Shown here piece after piece: positions 26,870-34,313 of a stretch of 64,000 bases of DNA. Within the stretch, counting starts at the first letter, position 1, and each line of letters begins with the position of its first letter. The notes beneath the pieces were generated by a model. It did not search any database. It was given only the letters and a program-made list of their open reading frames with translations, and was not told where the DNA came from. The DNA is from CAZMXI01 sp964570205 (GTDB taxonomy: Bacteria > Planctomycetota > Phycisphaerae > Tepidisphaerales > Tepidisphaeraceae), in NCBI GenBank assembly GCA_964570205.1, contig CAZMXI010000003.1, positions 1 through 64,000 on the forward strand, given 5' to 3'. The position numbers were made by a program, and so were the translations under genes.

Positions 26870-26997
26870 CACCTCAGGAAATCGGGCAGGCAATGGTCAC
26901 CGGAAGAGGGGCTGGTGGCGGGGGCTCGGGCGGGGTGTGCTCGATGGTCATGTGTGAAATACCCCGCATGCCGGTGACTGGCGAGATTCCTGAGGTG
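26870..26997. repeat. Imperfect inverted repeat after the ECF gene
   Basis: The arms at 26870-26903 and 26971-26997 share an 11-base outer match (cacctcaggaa with its complement) and an 8-base inner match (gtcaccgg), with a less regular middle and a G-rich loop. It could be the remains of a small insertion, a terminator without a T-tract, or chance in GC-rich DNA. The right arm overlaps the end of the truncated beta-helix gene. Confidence 0.35.
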
Positions 26998-27151
26998 GTG
27001 CGGTGGCGAGGTCCCATGGATTGGCGCGGGCGCCATCGCCGGCCAGGTTGCCTTGAGGCGAGACATGCCATTCCGCAGCGCCCAGTTCGCCAGCGGCGAG
27101 GAAGCAGCAGCAGAGAAGCACGGCTGATGCAACGCCAGGCCGGCGCGGCAT
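26948..27151 (-). pseudogene. Truncated right-handed beta-helix (DUF1565-like) gene
   Basis: The gene begins well: GGAGGA four bases before an ATG, then a signal peptide (MPRRPGVASAVLLCCCFLAAGELGAA) and EWHVSPQGNLAGDGARANPWDLATA, which is the conserved N-terminal motif of secreted parallel beta-helix proteins such as pectate-lyase-like enzymes. These run for 400-700 residues, but here the frame ends after 67. The downstream bases contain an inverted repeat, and no other frame restores the family, so the body of the gene seems to have been deleted. A short functional peptide is possible but unlikely. Confidence 0.6.
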
Positions 27152-27239
27152 GGGAATCCTCCGGGAAAGCGGCTATGAGGTTGTGCCGGACCCATCGACG
27201 GGCGTTGATGGGATCCGCCCCGTGCGAAGGAGCGTTCAC

Positions 27240-28268
27240 CTACCGGCGCAGTTCGATGCCGACGCCGCCCCAGAGCTGGGCATCGGCGCGGAGGTCATCA
27301 TCAAGGCCGTCGGTGTAGAAAAGATAGGCCGTGAGCGATATCTGGCCAGTGCGATCGGGGATGTTCAGCAGGGTGTTCAGGCCATATCGGGTGACCACGC
27401 CGATGTCATAGTGCTGCCAGCCGGAGTGCTTGCCGTCGTGGCCGGCGAACAACCTATGATCCTGAACATAAGCGATGCGGGCAAGGGGTGTGAGGGCCAG
27501 ACCCAGGTCGGGCAGCAGGAATTCGTGCGAGAGGCCAAGCTCGAAGTACCATCCATCGTACCGGTCGTAGTCGTAGGCGGCGAGGATGTAGGGCGAAAGG
27601 ATGGGGTCTTCCCGATTGAGCAGTTGGCCGTCGAGCAGCGTGAGCTTCAGATACACCTCGGATGTGTTCAGCTTGTGTCGATCGGGGAGGATGTAGTAGG
27701 TGTGGCCGACCTCGATGGACAGGGGATCGATGCGCCAGTCAGCGCCGAAGGTCGGCCAGATTTCCTGGAGGTGGGTTTCCGGGTCATCATCGACAACATT
27801 GGCCAGGAGAGAGATGAAGGGGTGTGGCGCATCGTCGGTGTCCAGCGACAGGCGGCCTTCGAGGAGAAAGTTGGTGGGCCGGCGGGCATCGGCGGCGGTC
27901 TGGTGGGCGATCAACGTGTCGCGGATGAGCCCGCGATGGACATGATCGGTCAGGTAGGTCAGGCGCAGTTCCGGGCGAAGTGCGGGCCCGGCCGAGGCGG
28001 GCTGCGTTGTACCTGCCTGGCGTCCGGGCACGTCATAGATGCTGGGCTGGCCGGCTTGCCGGCCGGGGAGATCAAAGACGCTGGGGGGGGGGCTGTCATC
28101 CCGGTTCGCCGCAAGCAGCAAGGGATCGTTGCCAGCAGTCGCCACCGGCTCGTTCCAGACTGATGGATCCGGTCGATCGAATGCGTAGAGCGGCGCCGAG
28201 GCCCATGCCACAGCTTGGCTACCCAATGCCGCCGCGATCGTGAGGGTGACAAGTGGCATGAGCCGCAT
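27240..28268 (-). CDS. Exported outer-membrane-type beta-barrel-like protein
   Basis: A 342-residue protein with a signal peptide (MRLMPLVTLTIAAALGSQAVAWASA). A Pro-rich linker follows, with the repeated phrase SVFDLPGRQAG / SIYDVPGRQAG. Residues 110-342 alternate polar and hydrophobic positions in many short strands (LRLTYLTDHVHRG, NFLLEGRLSLDTDD, SIEVGHTYYILPD, SEVYLKLTLLDG, GWYFELGLSHEFLL) and end in GGVGIELRR, consistent with an outer-membrane barrel similar in pattern to TorF-like putative porins. No Shine-Dalgarno is seen before the chosen ATG; a longer ORF to 28373 has no signal peptide at its start. Function unknown. Confidence 0.65.
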   Translation of the reverse strand: MRLMPLVTLTIAAALGSQAVAWASAPLYAFDRPDPSVWNEPVATAGNDPLLLAANRDDSPPPSVFDLPGRQAGQPSIYDVPGRQAGTTQPASAGPALRPELRLTYLTDHVHRGLIRDTLIAHQTAADARRPTNFLLEGRLSLDTDDAPHPFISLLANVVDDDPETHLQEIWPTFGADWRIDPLSIEVGHTYYILPDRHKLNTSEVYLKLTLLDGQLLNREDPILSPYILAAYDYDRYDGWYFELGLSHEFLLPDLGLALTPLARIAYVQDHRLFAGHDGKHSGWQHYDIGVVTRYGLNTLLNIPDRTGQISLTAYLFYTDGLDDDLRADAQLWGGVGIELRR

Positions 28269-28410
28269 GCGTGGGAATGTAGCGGTGGATTGACGGATTG
28301 TCACGACAGGAAGAGTCCGGCCGGTCGGATTGGGCACTGGAAATTCGGGCGGTTTGTGGGAAGATGACGACATGGCCGCCCGCGGCCGGTTCGCCGCGGC
28401 GGTCGCTAGA

Positions 28411-28487
<77 letters not shown>

Positions 28488-28551
28488 AAACTGCTTAAAT
28501 CACAAAGGTTTATGGTTGGCACTATTTCCGCCTTCGCCCGCTTGGTGGGTC

Positions 28552-28571
28552 TGGGCTACCGTTGGGCTACC
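28552..28571 (+). repeat. Left arm-type repeats TGGGCTACC x2
   Basis: Two direct copies of TGGGCTACC, 11 bases apart, about 65 bases inside attL. The same pair with the same spacing and orientation lies inside the right end, as expected of arm-type binding sites for the integrase N-terminal domain. Confidence 0.7.
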
Positions 28572-28590
28572 ATTGGCGAGAAGACCACCG

Positions 28591-28869
28591 TCATTCGCCC
28601 CGCTCATCCTGGCCAACTGGCAGGCAGGACTCAATGTACTGGCGCAGTTGATCGCGGAACTGCTGATGCATGTTGCGCGGGACGACACCCAGCACAAATA
28701 GCTGCATTTCGTCCGGGGCCGACACGAACCACGTCAATACCCGCTCGACGGTATCCACCTTGGTCAGCGGTATCTGTTTCACAAACTCGCTCAGTGCCTT
28801 CTGAGCGGATACAGAAAGCTCAACTCCGGCCGTGATTACCCGGCCGCCGCCGGTCCCTTTCTTGCCCAT
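28591..28869 (-). CDS. Small hypothetical protein, possible ribbon-helix-helix type
   Basis: A 92-residue protein. After a Gly-rich start (MGKKGTGGGRVITAG), the sequence VELSVSAQKALSEFVKQIPLTKVDTVERVLTWFVSAPDEMQLFVLG has a strand followed by two helices, the order of an RHH DNA-binding domain, but the match is weak and I do not assign a family. It is divergent from the next gene, with a perfect palindrome in between. No clear Shine-Dalgarno; an upstream ATG six codons earlier is also possible. It is the first gene inside attL. Confidence 0.55.
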   Translation of the reverse strand: MGKKGTGGGRVITAGVELSVSAQKALSEFVKQIPLTKVDTVERVLTWFVSAPDEMQLFVLGVVPRNMHQQFRDQLRQYIESCLPVGQDERGE

Positions 28870-28944
28870 GTCTGAAGCATACCACAATGCAATCAGCGAT
28901 TCAGTGTGACGCTGGAGCTTGGACTACGTCTATGCCGCTGACGG

Positions 28945-28962
28945 TTATGACGAACGTCATAA
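28945..28962. promoter_or_regulatory. Perfect palindrome, operator candidate
   Basis: TTATGACGAACGTCATAA: 8-base arms with a 2-base centre, in the AT-rich space between two divergent genes at the left end of the element. The length and symmetry suit a dimeric repressor. An AT-rich -10-like CATAAT follows directly. Confidence 0.55.
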
Positions 28963-29124
28963 TCTATTTTCATAATTAGTTTTAGGATGAAGTTGCCCGC
29001 CAGATGTGCTATAGGGTCTGCTGGCAAGGCCGGCTTGATCACCGGCCATATGGCACGCGGGCCGTGGCGCCCGGCGCACCTGGGACGCCACCCCGCGGGC
29101 CTGCCAGAAAGATCAGGTGCGACA

Positions 29125-30252
29125 ATGTCCTATTACATCTTCTGCCGAGAATGGCCAAGTTTTTCCGAGCTCTTCCCATTCCACCAATTCAATCATCTCG
29201 AAGACACAGAGTTGGTTCCGGCGATCATCGAGGCAGTACAAAGGGCGTTCGATGATACGCCAAGAATGAAGCACAAATGGCAGAGGCTTCTTCTGGAGAA
29301 GCTTCAAGCTGATGAGCGGGAACGACGCTCGCGCCAAGTGCCACTCAACAAGAGAAGACGTGCTGACGTGGAGGAACCCAGCTTCTGCGCGGCCGCTCCG
29401 GTTACCACAGAGATCGCCGACAGACTCCCGACACTGCCAACTGCCATCGGCTTCTGCTATGCCCTGTACGCCCTCAACTGGCGAGCCCTGGAAGATGGCG
29501 CCTGCACAAACCACATGATCTGTGCCGACTCATTCCTGAGACCGAACAAGGTCGGCTTTGGCCCTCGCGTGCTGTTGCCACGGTACACTTTGGCCAAGGC
29601 CGGTAACCTCGACGCCGCTGCATCCGTGGTTCAGGCGCTGACCAAGAAACACGGTAACCGAGACCCCTGGCCGCAGTTCTGGTACCTGGATTCCGAGTCG
29701 ATCAACCAGGCGGAGTGGCTGATTTACGATCAGGAAATTGAACAGCCTGGGCCATGCAAGTACGCTGCGGATGCGCGCGACTTCGCTGGAAGGCTGGCGG
29801 CTGCCGTAGAGCCGGCAATCGCGGCGCAGTGCGCGCAGCAACGAGGCGTGGACACGACTGAATGGCCGCGCGTCTGCGATGCGACAAAAGAGGCAAAGAA
29901 GAAGCTCGGCAAAATTGGAAGTGGTGAGATATCGAGGGCGTGCACAGACGGGGCGATTCATAGCGTGGGCACTAACAGGGACAGGCGCATCGACCCGGCA
30001 TCGCTTGCCGTTTGGATAGAGAAGATGCGCCGCGGTAGGGAGATCAGGTCGGCCGTTGAGCCCACACCGTGGCCTCAGTCAAAACCTGTAGTTTCTTTCG
30101 GCGAATGTAGTGGGTGCGGCGGAATTGTCACGCTGCGAGATGGGATAGGGAAATGCACGAAATGCCACAATGATCCTCCAATCGAACCTCTAACCAACAC
30201 GATGCGCAGCGATGCGCAGCAAGGTGGTACGCGAAGAAAAATGTCCCGGTAA
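29125..30252 (+). CDS. Unknown cargo protein with C-terminal zinc ribbon
   Basis: A 375-residue protein of no recognised family. Residues 1-70 are helical (FSELFPFHQFNHLEDTELVPAIIEAVQRAF), followed by a basic stretch (QVPLNKRRRADVEE) and a middle domain with many Trp and Tyr residues. Near the C-terminus is GECSGCGGIVTLRDGIGKCTKCHNDP, a four-Cys zinc ribbon that could bind nucleic acid or a partner. The ATG has AGGTG five bases upstream; the longer frame from 28987 is Gly/Pro/Arg-rich and not protein-like. Its place just inside attL, outside the replication module, is typical of accessory cargo, for example defence genes, but no defence motif is visible. Confidence 0.65.
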   Translation: MSYYIFCREWPSFSELFPFHQFNHLEDTELVPAIIEAVQRAFDDTPRMKHKWQRLLLEKLQADERERRSRQVPLNKRRRADVEEPSFCAAAPVTTEIADRLPTLPTAIGFCYALYALNWRALEDGACTNHMICADSFLRPNKVGFGPRVLLPRYTLAKAGNLDAAASVVQALTKKHGNRDPWPQFWYLDSESINQAEWLIYDQEIEQPGPCKYAADARDFAGRLAAAVEPAIAAQCAQQRGVDTTEWPRVCDATKEAKKKLGKIGSGEISRACTDGAIHSVGTNRDRRIDPASLAVWIEKMRRGREIRSAVEPTPWPQSKPVVSFGECSGCGGIVTLRDGIGKCTKCHNDPPIEPLTNTMRSDAQQGGTRRKMSR

Positions 30253-30370
30253 AACAGGCGCGCAACACGTCTGGGATTGCTGCGCAACGCACGTCCGAAA
30301 AGGGAAGACCGCATACTCGCTCTCGCTTTGATCGTCGCGGTGACGGTCATCGTCGATGAGGAGTATCCGT

Positions 30371-30580
30371 ATGGCACATCTTGGCGTATCTGAAGCCGCC
30401 AGACGCATCGGGGCGATTCCAAAGGACATCAGCGACTTGTTCTATCGGCGCGAACTGCGCGATGACCTCTGCCCGATTGTCGCAGGTCGGCGAGTGATTC
30501 CCGAAGACTATCTGGAAATGATCCGCGCGGCACTTCGCCGCAACGGTCGGCCGGTCGGCAAGGGGGTGTCGCATGTCTGA
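30371..30580 (+). CDS. Small MerR/Xis-like helix-turn-helix protein
   Basis: A 69-residue protein. MAHLGVSEAARRIGAIPKDISDLFYRRELRDDLCPIVAGRRVIPEDYLEMIRAAL has the pattern of a MerR-like or excisionase winged helix: recognition helix, a short wing around AGRRVIP, and a closing helix. GAGGAG lies seven bases before the ATG. It overlaps the next HTH gene by eight bases, so both are co-translated. A role in excision or early control of the element is inferred. Confidence 0.75.
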   Translation: MAHLGVSEAARRIGAIPKDISDLFYRRELRDDLCPIVAGRRVIPEDYLEMIRAALRRNGRPVGKGVSHV

Positions 30581-30779
30581 CAACCTCGACAATGAACGGC
30601 TGGTCGACGAGAGGCAGGCCGCGGCGTTCCTGGGCCTCTCGCCAGCGACGCTTTCGACATGGCGATCGACGAAACGCAGCGACTTGCCCTTCCACCGCCT
30701 GGGAAGCCGGGCGATCCGCTACAAGCTGGCGGACATTCGCGCATGGCGTGATCGGCAGCGGATCGGTGGTGCGGAATGA
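30573..30779 (+). CDS. AlpA/excisionase-like helix-turn-helix protein
   Basis: A 68-residue protein matching the HTH_17/AlpA pattern: LVDERQAAAFLGLSPATLSTWRSTKRSDLPFHRLGSRAIRYKLADIRAWRDRQ, i.e. helix-turn-helix, a wing with RAIRY and the closing DIRAW helix. Such proteins control integrase genes or bend DNA in excision. It overlaps both neighbours (eight bases upstream, four downstream), forming the start of the replication operon. Confidence 0.85.
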   Translation: MSDNLDNERLVDERQAAAFLGLSPATLSTWRSTKRSDLPFHRLGSRAIRYKLADIRAWRDRQRIGGAE

Positions 30780-31699
30780 GCGACCTCGACCTGGATCTGA
30801 CGCGCGGGATATATCGCCGGATCTACGCAGGCGCAACCAAGGGCAAGCGGATCAACGCGGTCAGCTTACTCGCAGAGGTGCTCTTCTGGCGGCTGCACCT
30901 CGTCGCTGACGATTTTGGCAGGTTCGAGGCCGACCCGTACCTCCTGCACTGCGCCGCACTGCCACGGAGGCGGTCCATCAGCGAATCCGATATCGCCGGC
31001 GCCCTGGCTGAGTTGGAAGGCGAGAACCTCGTCGTGCGATATGAGGTGTCCGGCGAGCCCTACGGCTTAATCCGCGACTTCGAGGAAATGCAGCCGGCCG
31101 GCAAGAATGGCCGCCGCATCCAGCGATACCCATCGCCTCCGGGTGAATCTCGGGGAATCCGGGTGAATCCGGGGGAGCCCAAGAAATCCAAGCCCTCCGA
31201 TAACGATAACGATAACCAGAACGAGAACCCAGACGAGAACGATATGCATGCTTGCAGCGAGCCGGCAAAGCCGGCATCGCCGCCCGAGGCGGAAGGGGTC
31301 GTTCTGACTTTTGCTTGCGATGGTCCAGTCAAGGTTTGGGAGCTTAACCAGGCGAAGGTCAATGAGTGGTCGGAAGCATTTCCGCATTTGAACGTGATGG
31401 GGGAGCTTCGCAAGGCCCGCCAGTGGCTTCGAGATAACCCATCGAAGCGGAAGACCGCGAGCGGCATGCCGCGCTTTCTCGGCGCGTGGTTGAGCCGGGC
31501 ACAAAACCGCGGAGGCGCCAAGCCTTACAACCCGATGGACGCGTGCGACCGCGTACTGGACCTTGAGGCCGACAAGTTTCTGTTCGAGGACGATCCAACC
31601 GCCACTAGCCCAGCGAGGACAAATGAGCACACGCGACGCAGAACTGCCGAACGCGGCGAGTTTCCAGAGCCAGAACATGATGTCCGAGTCATCAGCTGA
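30776..31699 (+). CDS. Phage-type replisome organiser (replication protein O/DnaD-like)
   Basis: A 307-residue protein. Residues 1-100 form a winged helix typical of phage replication initiators (SLLAEVLFWRLHLVADDFGRFEADPYLLHCAALP, ALAELEGENLVVRYEVSGEPYGLIRDFEEMQP). A long Asn/Asp/Glu linker follows (about 130-165). A C-terminal DnaD-like region carries KVNEWSEAFPHLNVMGELRKARQWLRDNPSKRKTASGMPRFLGAWLSRAQ. This arrangement, with a DnaC-like ATPase next, matches the lambda O/P or DnaD/DnaI scheme for loading the host helicase at the element's origin. Overlaps the ATPase gene by 77 bases. Confidence 0.8.
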   Translation: MSDLDLDLTRGIYRRIYAGATKGKRINAVSLLAEVLFWRLHLVADDFGRFEADPYLLHCAALPRRRSISESDIAGALAELEGENLVVRYEVSGEPYGLIRDFEEMQPAGKNGRRIQRYPSPPGESRGIRVNPGEPKKSKPSDNDNDNQNENPDENDMHACSEPAKPASPPEAEGVVLTFACDGPVKVWELNQAKVNEWSEAFPHLNVMGELRKARQWLRDNPSKRKTASGMPRFLGAWLSRAQNRGGAKPYNPMDACDRVLDLEADKFLFEDDPTATSPARTNEHTRRRTAERGEFPEPEHDVRVIS

Positions 31700-32375
31700 T
31701 TACGACGAGTTTCCACTGCCCGGTGGCCGGGTGATCCGCGTTCCGCGGCCGACGCCCGCGCAGCAGGAGGAGCGCGAACGCCGCCGCCGCGAAGAGGCCG
31801 AGCGCGAACGCCTCGAAAATATCGACCGGTTCATCCGTGCCAGCGGTATGCCCAATCGATACTGGAATGCGGATCTGAAATTCGAGCCTGTCAACCCATC
31901 CCACGGCCGCGCTCGGGATGCATTGTTGGCACTCGTCGAGCAACCCGGCATGCTGGCCCTTCTGGGTCCGCGAGGCGTGGGGAAGACATACCTCGCGTGC
32001 GCACTGGCTCGGAAGTTCATCGAGGCGAGGCGGTTAGCGATCTACGTCCGGACGCTGGACGTTTTTCTGCGACTTCGCGCGACGTTCAAGAAAGAATCGC
32101 CAGAGTCGGAGCGGGCGGTCGTGCAAGAGTTGGTATCGCCGCCATTGCTCATCCTGGATGAGGCGGGCGTGCGCGGTGGATCTGATTGGGAGGGCAATGT
32201 TCTCGCGGACCTGATCGACCGCCGCTACGGGGCGATGAAGGCAACCATCTTCATCGCCAACCAGCGACCACAGAAGTTTCTGGCGTCGGTCGGCGATTCG
32301 ATCGCATCCCGGTTGGCTGAAACTGGCAGTATCGTCAATTGCGCGTGGCCCAGCTTCAGGGAGGGTCGAACATGA
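31623..32375 (+). CDS. DnaC/IstB-like helicase-loader ATPase
   Basis: A 250-residue AAA+ protein. After an Arg/Glu-rich helical stretch (QQEERERRRREEAERERLE), the ATPase core has Walker A LGPRGVGKT, Walker B PPLLILDEAG, sensor FIANQRP and the Arg-finger region SIASRLAETG, matching DnaC-like loaders of phages. It should load the replicative helicase with the upstream organiser. The ATG has GAGGA just upstream and lies within the end of the previous gene in another frame; a longer frame from 31563 has no Shine-Dalgarno. The four-base overlap with the next gene suggests coupling. Confidence 0.9.
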   Translation: MSTRDAELPNAASFQSQNMMSESSADYDEFPLPGGRVIRVPRPTPAQQEERERRRREEAERERLENIDRFIRASGMPNRYWNADLKFEPVNPSHGRARDALLALVEQPGMLALLGPRGVGKTYLACALARKFIEARRLAIYVRTLDVFLRLRATFKKESPESERAVVQELVSPPLLILDEAGVRGGSDWEGNVLADLIDRRYGAMKATIFIANQRPQKFLASVGDSIASRLAETGSIVNCAWPSFREGRT

Positions 32376-32764
32376 GCCAGCTGCATCTTTTCGATCCTCC
32401 GGCGAGATCGCTGGTGTATGACGGCACACCGCCGAGCCGGCCGGTCGATACCAGCATCGCTGCTGCTCAACGGCAGCGGAATCGAGCGCCGACCATCCGC
32501 GAAATCATCCTCCAGCACGTGCGCGACCAGGGCGACCTGGGCGTGACCGCAGAAGAGGCCGGGGCCTTCCTCGCCATGACGCGCGGATTGCCACCGGAGA
32601 CGCCAGCGTGCCGGCTGACGGCGGCGGCACGGCTGACGGAGCTGAAGCTGGGCGGTTTTGTTCGAGACTCGGGGCGGCGGCGAGAAACCTCTGGACACTG
32701 CAAGGCGATCGTGTGGACCGCCACGGACAAGGCCGGCGACGGCCGCATTTGTGAAAGGGATTGA
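32372..32764 (+). CDS. Small winged-helix protein of the replication module
   Basis: A 130-residue protein. The C-terminal 80 residues resemble a winged helix: IREIILQHVRDQGDLGVTAEEAGAFLAMT, CRLTAAARLTELKLGGFVRDSGRRRETSGHCKAIVW. This type is common in phages beside replication proteins, where it may replace a resolvase or act as a regulator. GGAGG lies eight bases before the ATG, which overlaps the previous stop (ATGA). Function unknown beyond likely DNA binding. Confidence 0.7.
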   Translation: MSQLHLFDPPARSLVYDGTPPSRPVDTSIAAAQRQRNRAPTIREIILQHVRDQGDLGVTAEEAGAFLAMTRGLPPETPACRLTAAARLTELKLGGFVRDSGRRRETSGHCKAIVWTATDKAGDGRICERD

Positions 32765-32766
32765 AC

Positions 32767-33072
32767 GTGAAAGCGAATCAGAGAACCAGCGTCGACATCA
32801 TCAGCATTGAGCGGCGGCCGGTTGGCGCTGCTGCGGAATACGCCTTCATCGTCGAGATGGACACGCCCGACGGACCGCAATCCGTCTGCGCGTCGACGGA
32901 TGCGCTCCTGGACTATGCGACGTTCCAGCGCGAAGCGCTGAAGCAAGCTGGATGGCTTTACCGCCATGCGGCCTGCGAGGGCCGACCGGCCCCAGCAGCG
33001 AACGAGGCCTGGCGGTGGGTGGTGCAGAACTTTCTGCTTCACGCGGCTTTGAGCAATAGCCCGCAAAACTGA
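32767..33072 (+). CDS. Small hypothetical protein
   Basis: A 101-residue protein, first part beta-rich (SVDIISIERRPVGAAAEYAFIVEMDTPDGPQSVCASTDALLDYATFQREALKQAGWLYRH), second part helical. It resembles small accessory proteins encoded among phage replication genes but has no recognised domain. GTG is chosen because AAGGGA lies six bases upstream; the alternative TTG two codons earlier would have no spacer. It follows the winged-helix gene by two bases. Confidence 0.65.
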   Translation: MKANQRTSVDIISIERRPVGAAAEYAFIVEMDTPDGPQSVCASTDALLDYATFQREALKQAGWLYRHAACEGRPAPAANEAWRWVVQNFLLHAALSNSPQN

Positions 33073-33121
33073 GGGCCGTTGTCGAATAACACCAGGTGTG
33101 GACCTTCAACCAGGAAAAACA

Positions 33122-33979
33122 ATGAAATATCGACCATTCGCAACTCCGATTGACGAGACGACCGCGAACCAGATGCTGGCACCGTTCCCGTTGCCTCAGC
33201 AGGCCCCCATGATGCCGGCGATGTCTCCGGTGCAGGCGCGGAGCCGCATGGACAACAGCCTCAACGCCAACAAGGCGGCGATGTTCGCCGGCCTCAAGGC
33301 GAGCGGCATGGACGACAGGCAGGCCCGAGCCCAAGCCTACGCGCAGGGCAAGATGAACGAAGCCAACCTTGGCGACCAGACCTTCGGCACCGGCACCCCC
33401 GGCGGGTTCTTCATGCAGCAAGGCTTGGCCACCAACGCCGATTCGCGGGCCAATATGCTGGCCGGCGGGCAGAACGCCTACATGCGCGGGCTGGGCGAGC
33501 AGGCCAGCGCCCAGGGCTACAACGCCAGGCGACAGGCCGATACCATCTTCCCGGCTCAGGCCGGGCTGATGGGGGCACAGGCCAGGAACTTCGACGCCCA
33601 GAGCCAGTACCAAGTACCCGCGATGGCTGGGTATTACCAGAGCTTGAGCGGGGTGGGTCAGGCGCAGGCACGGAACATCGACGAGGATACCAATCTGATG
33701 GGACCCCGCATGCAGATGGGCGGCTTAATGGCCGAAGCCGAGGCCCGCCGGCGCAACTCGATGCTCCAGATGAACGCGATGGCGATGGAAGCCGACATGA
33801 ACATTCGCAACGCCTTCGCCAAACAGATGCAGGCGCAGTCGAAGTTGCCGGCAGAGAAACAGGTTCTTCCAGAGACTTACCCGGCACCGATGCGGCCGAT
33901 GGACATTCCCGACGAGCCGTATCCCGGCCTTGTTGGCACTGGCGCGGTCACGCGCGGGAAGCAGCGCTTTTCTTACTGA
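33122..33979 (+). CDS. Ala/Gln/Met-rich phage virion-like protein
   Basis: A 285-residue low-complexity protein with many Gln, Ala, Met, Asn and Gly residues and almost no Trp or Cys. Segments such as NANKAAMFAGLKASGMDDRQARAQAYAQGKMNEANLG and PAQAGLMGAQARNFDAQSQYQ form helices with repeated QA-R spacing. Such proteins occur next to large internal virion or polyvalent proteins in podovirus-like phages and may form part of an injected channel; this is inference from composition and position. CAGGA precedes the ATG. Its end overlaps a minus-strand gene by 32 bases. Confidence 0.65.
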   Translation: MKYRPFATPIDETTANQMLAPFPLPQQAPMMPAMSPVQARSRMDNSLNANKAAMFAGLKASGMDDRQARAQAYAQGKMNEANLGDQTFGTGTPGGFFMQQGLATNADSRANMLAGGQNAYMRGLGEQASAQGYNARRQADTIFPAQAGLMGAQARNFDAQSQYQVPAMAGYYQSLSGVGQAQARNIDEDTNLMGPRMQMGGLMAEAEARRRNSMLQMNAMAMEADMNIRNAFAKQMQAQSKLPAEKQVLPETYPAPMRPMDIPDEPYPGLVGTGAVTRGKQRFSY

Positions 33980-34256
33980 TGGCTTTCGTCGTCAGCTTCC
34001 CACCGCATTTAGCACAGAAGTCCCCGGTTCGTGGATGGCCACACCGGGGACAGGTCTTGTCCTTCTCGGGGAACATCGCCGCCACCACCCAGGAGGCGAT
34101 GATGCCGATTGGCAGGGCGAAGGTTGCATCCACCACGGCCCCCATAAGAGACGGAGCCGGCCTTTTGACCCGCAGGGAAGAGATGCAATCGACGGTGAAG
34201 ATCAACAGAAACACCACCGACCAGCAGATGACGATTCGCCTGTGTCGCGTGCTCAT
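33948..34256 (-). CDS. Small membrane protein with zinc ribbon, antisense within the virion-like operon
   Basis: A 102-residue protein. Two hydrophobic segments (IVICWSVVFLLIFTVDCISSL and ALPIGIIASWVVAAMF) are followed by TCPRCGHPRTGDFCAKCGGKL, a clean four-Cys zinc ribbon, and a Lys/Ser tail. It fills a gap of about 330 bases in an otherwise tightly packed plus-strand operon and runs the other way, overlapping the end of the previous gene. No Shine-Dalgarno is evident; a start at 34298 is also in frame. It could be a superinfection-exclusion or moron-type gene; that is inference. Confidence 0.65.
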   Translation of the reverse strand: MSTRHRRIVICWSVVFLLIFTVDCISSLRVKRPAPSLMGAVVDATFALPIGIIASWVVAAMFPEKDKTCPRCGHPRTGDFCAKCGGKLTTKAISKKSAASRA

Positions 34257-34313
34257 GCCCACAACGTACAACACGACAATCTGACGGGCAACACCCATAT
34301 CGAATAACCACGC

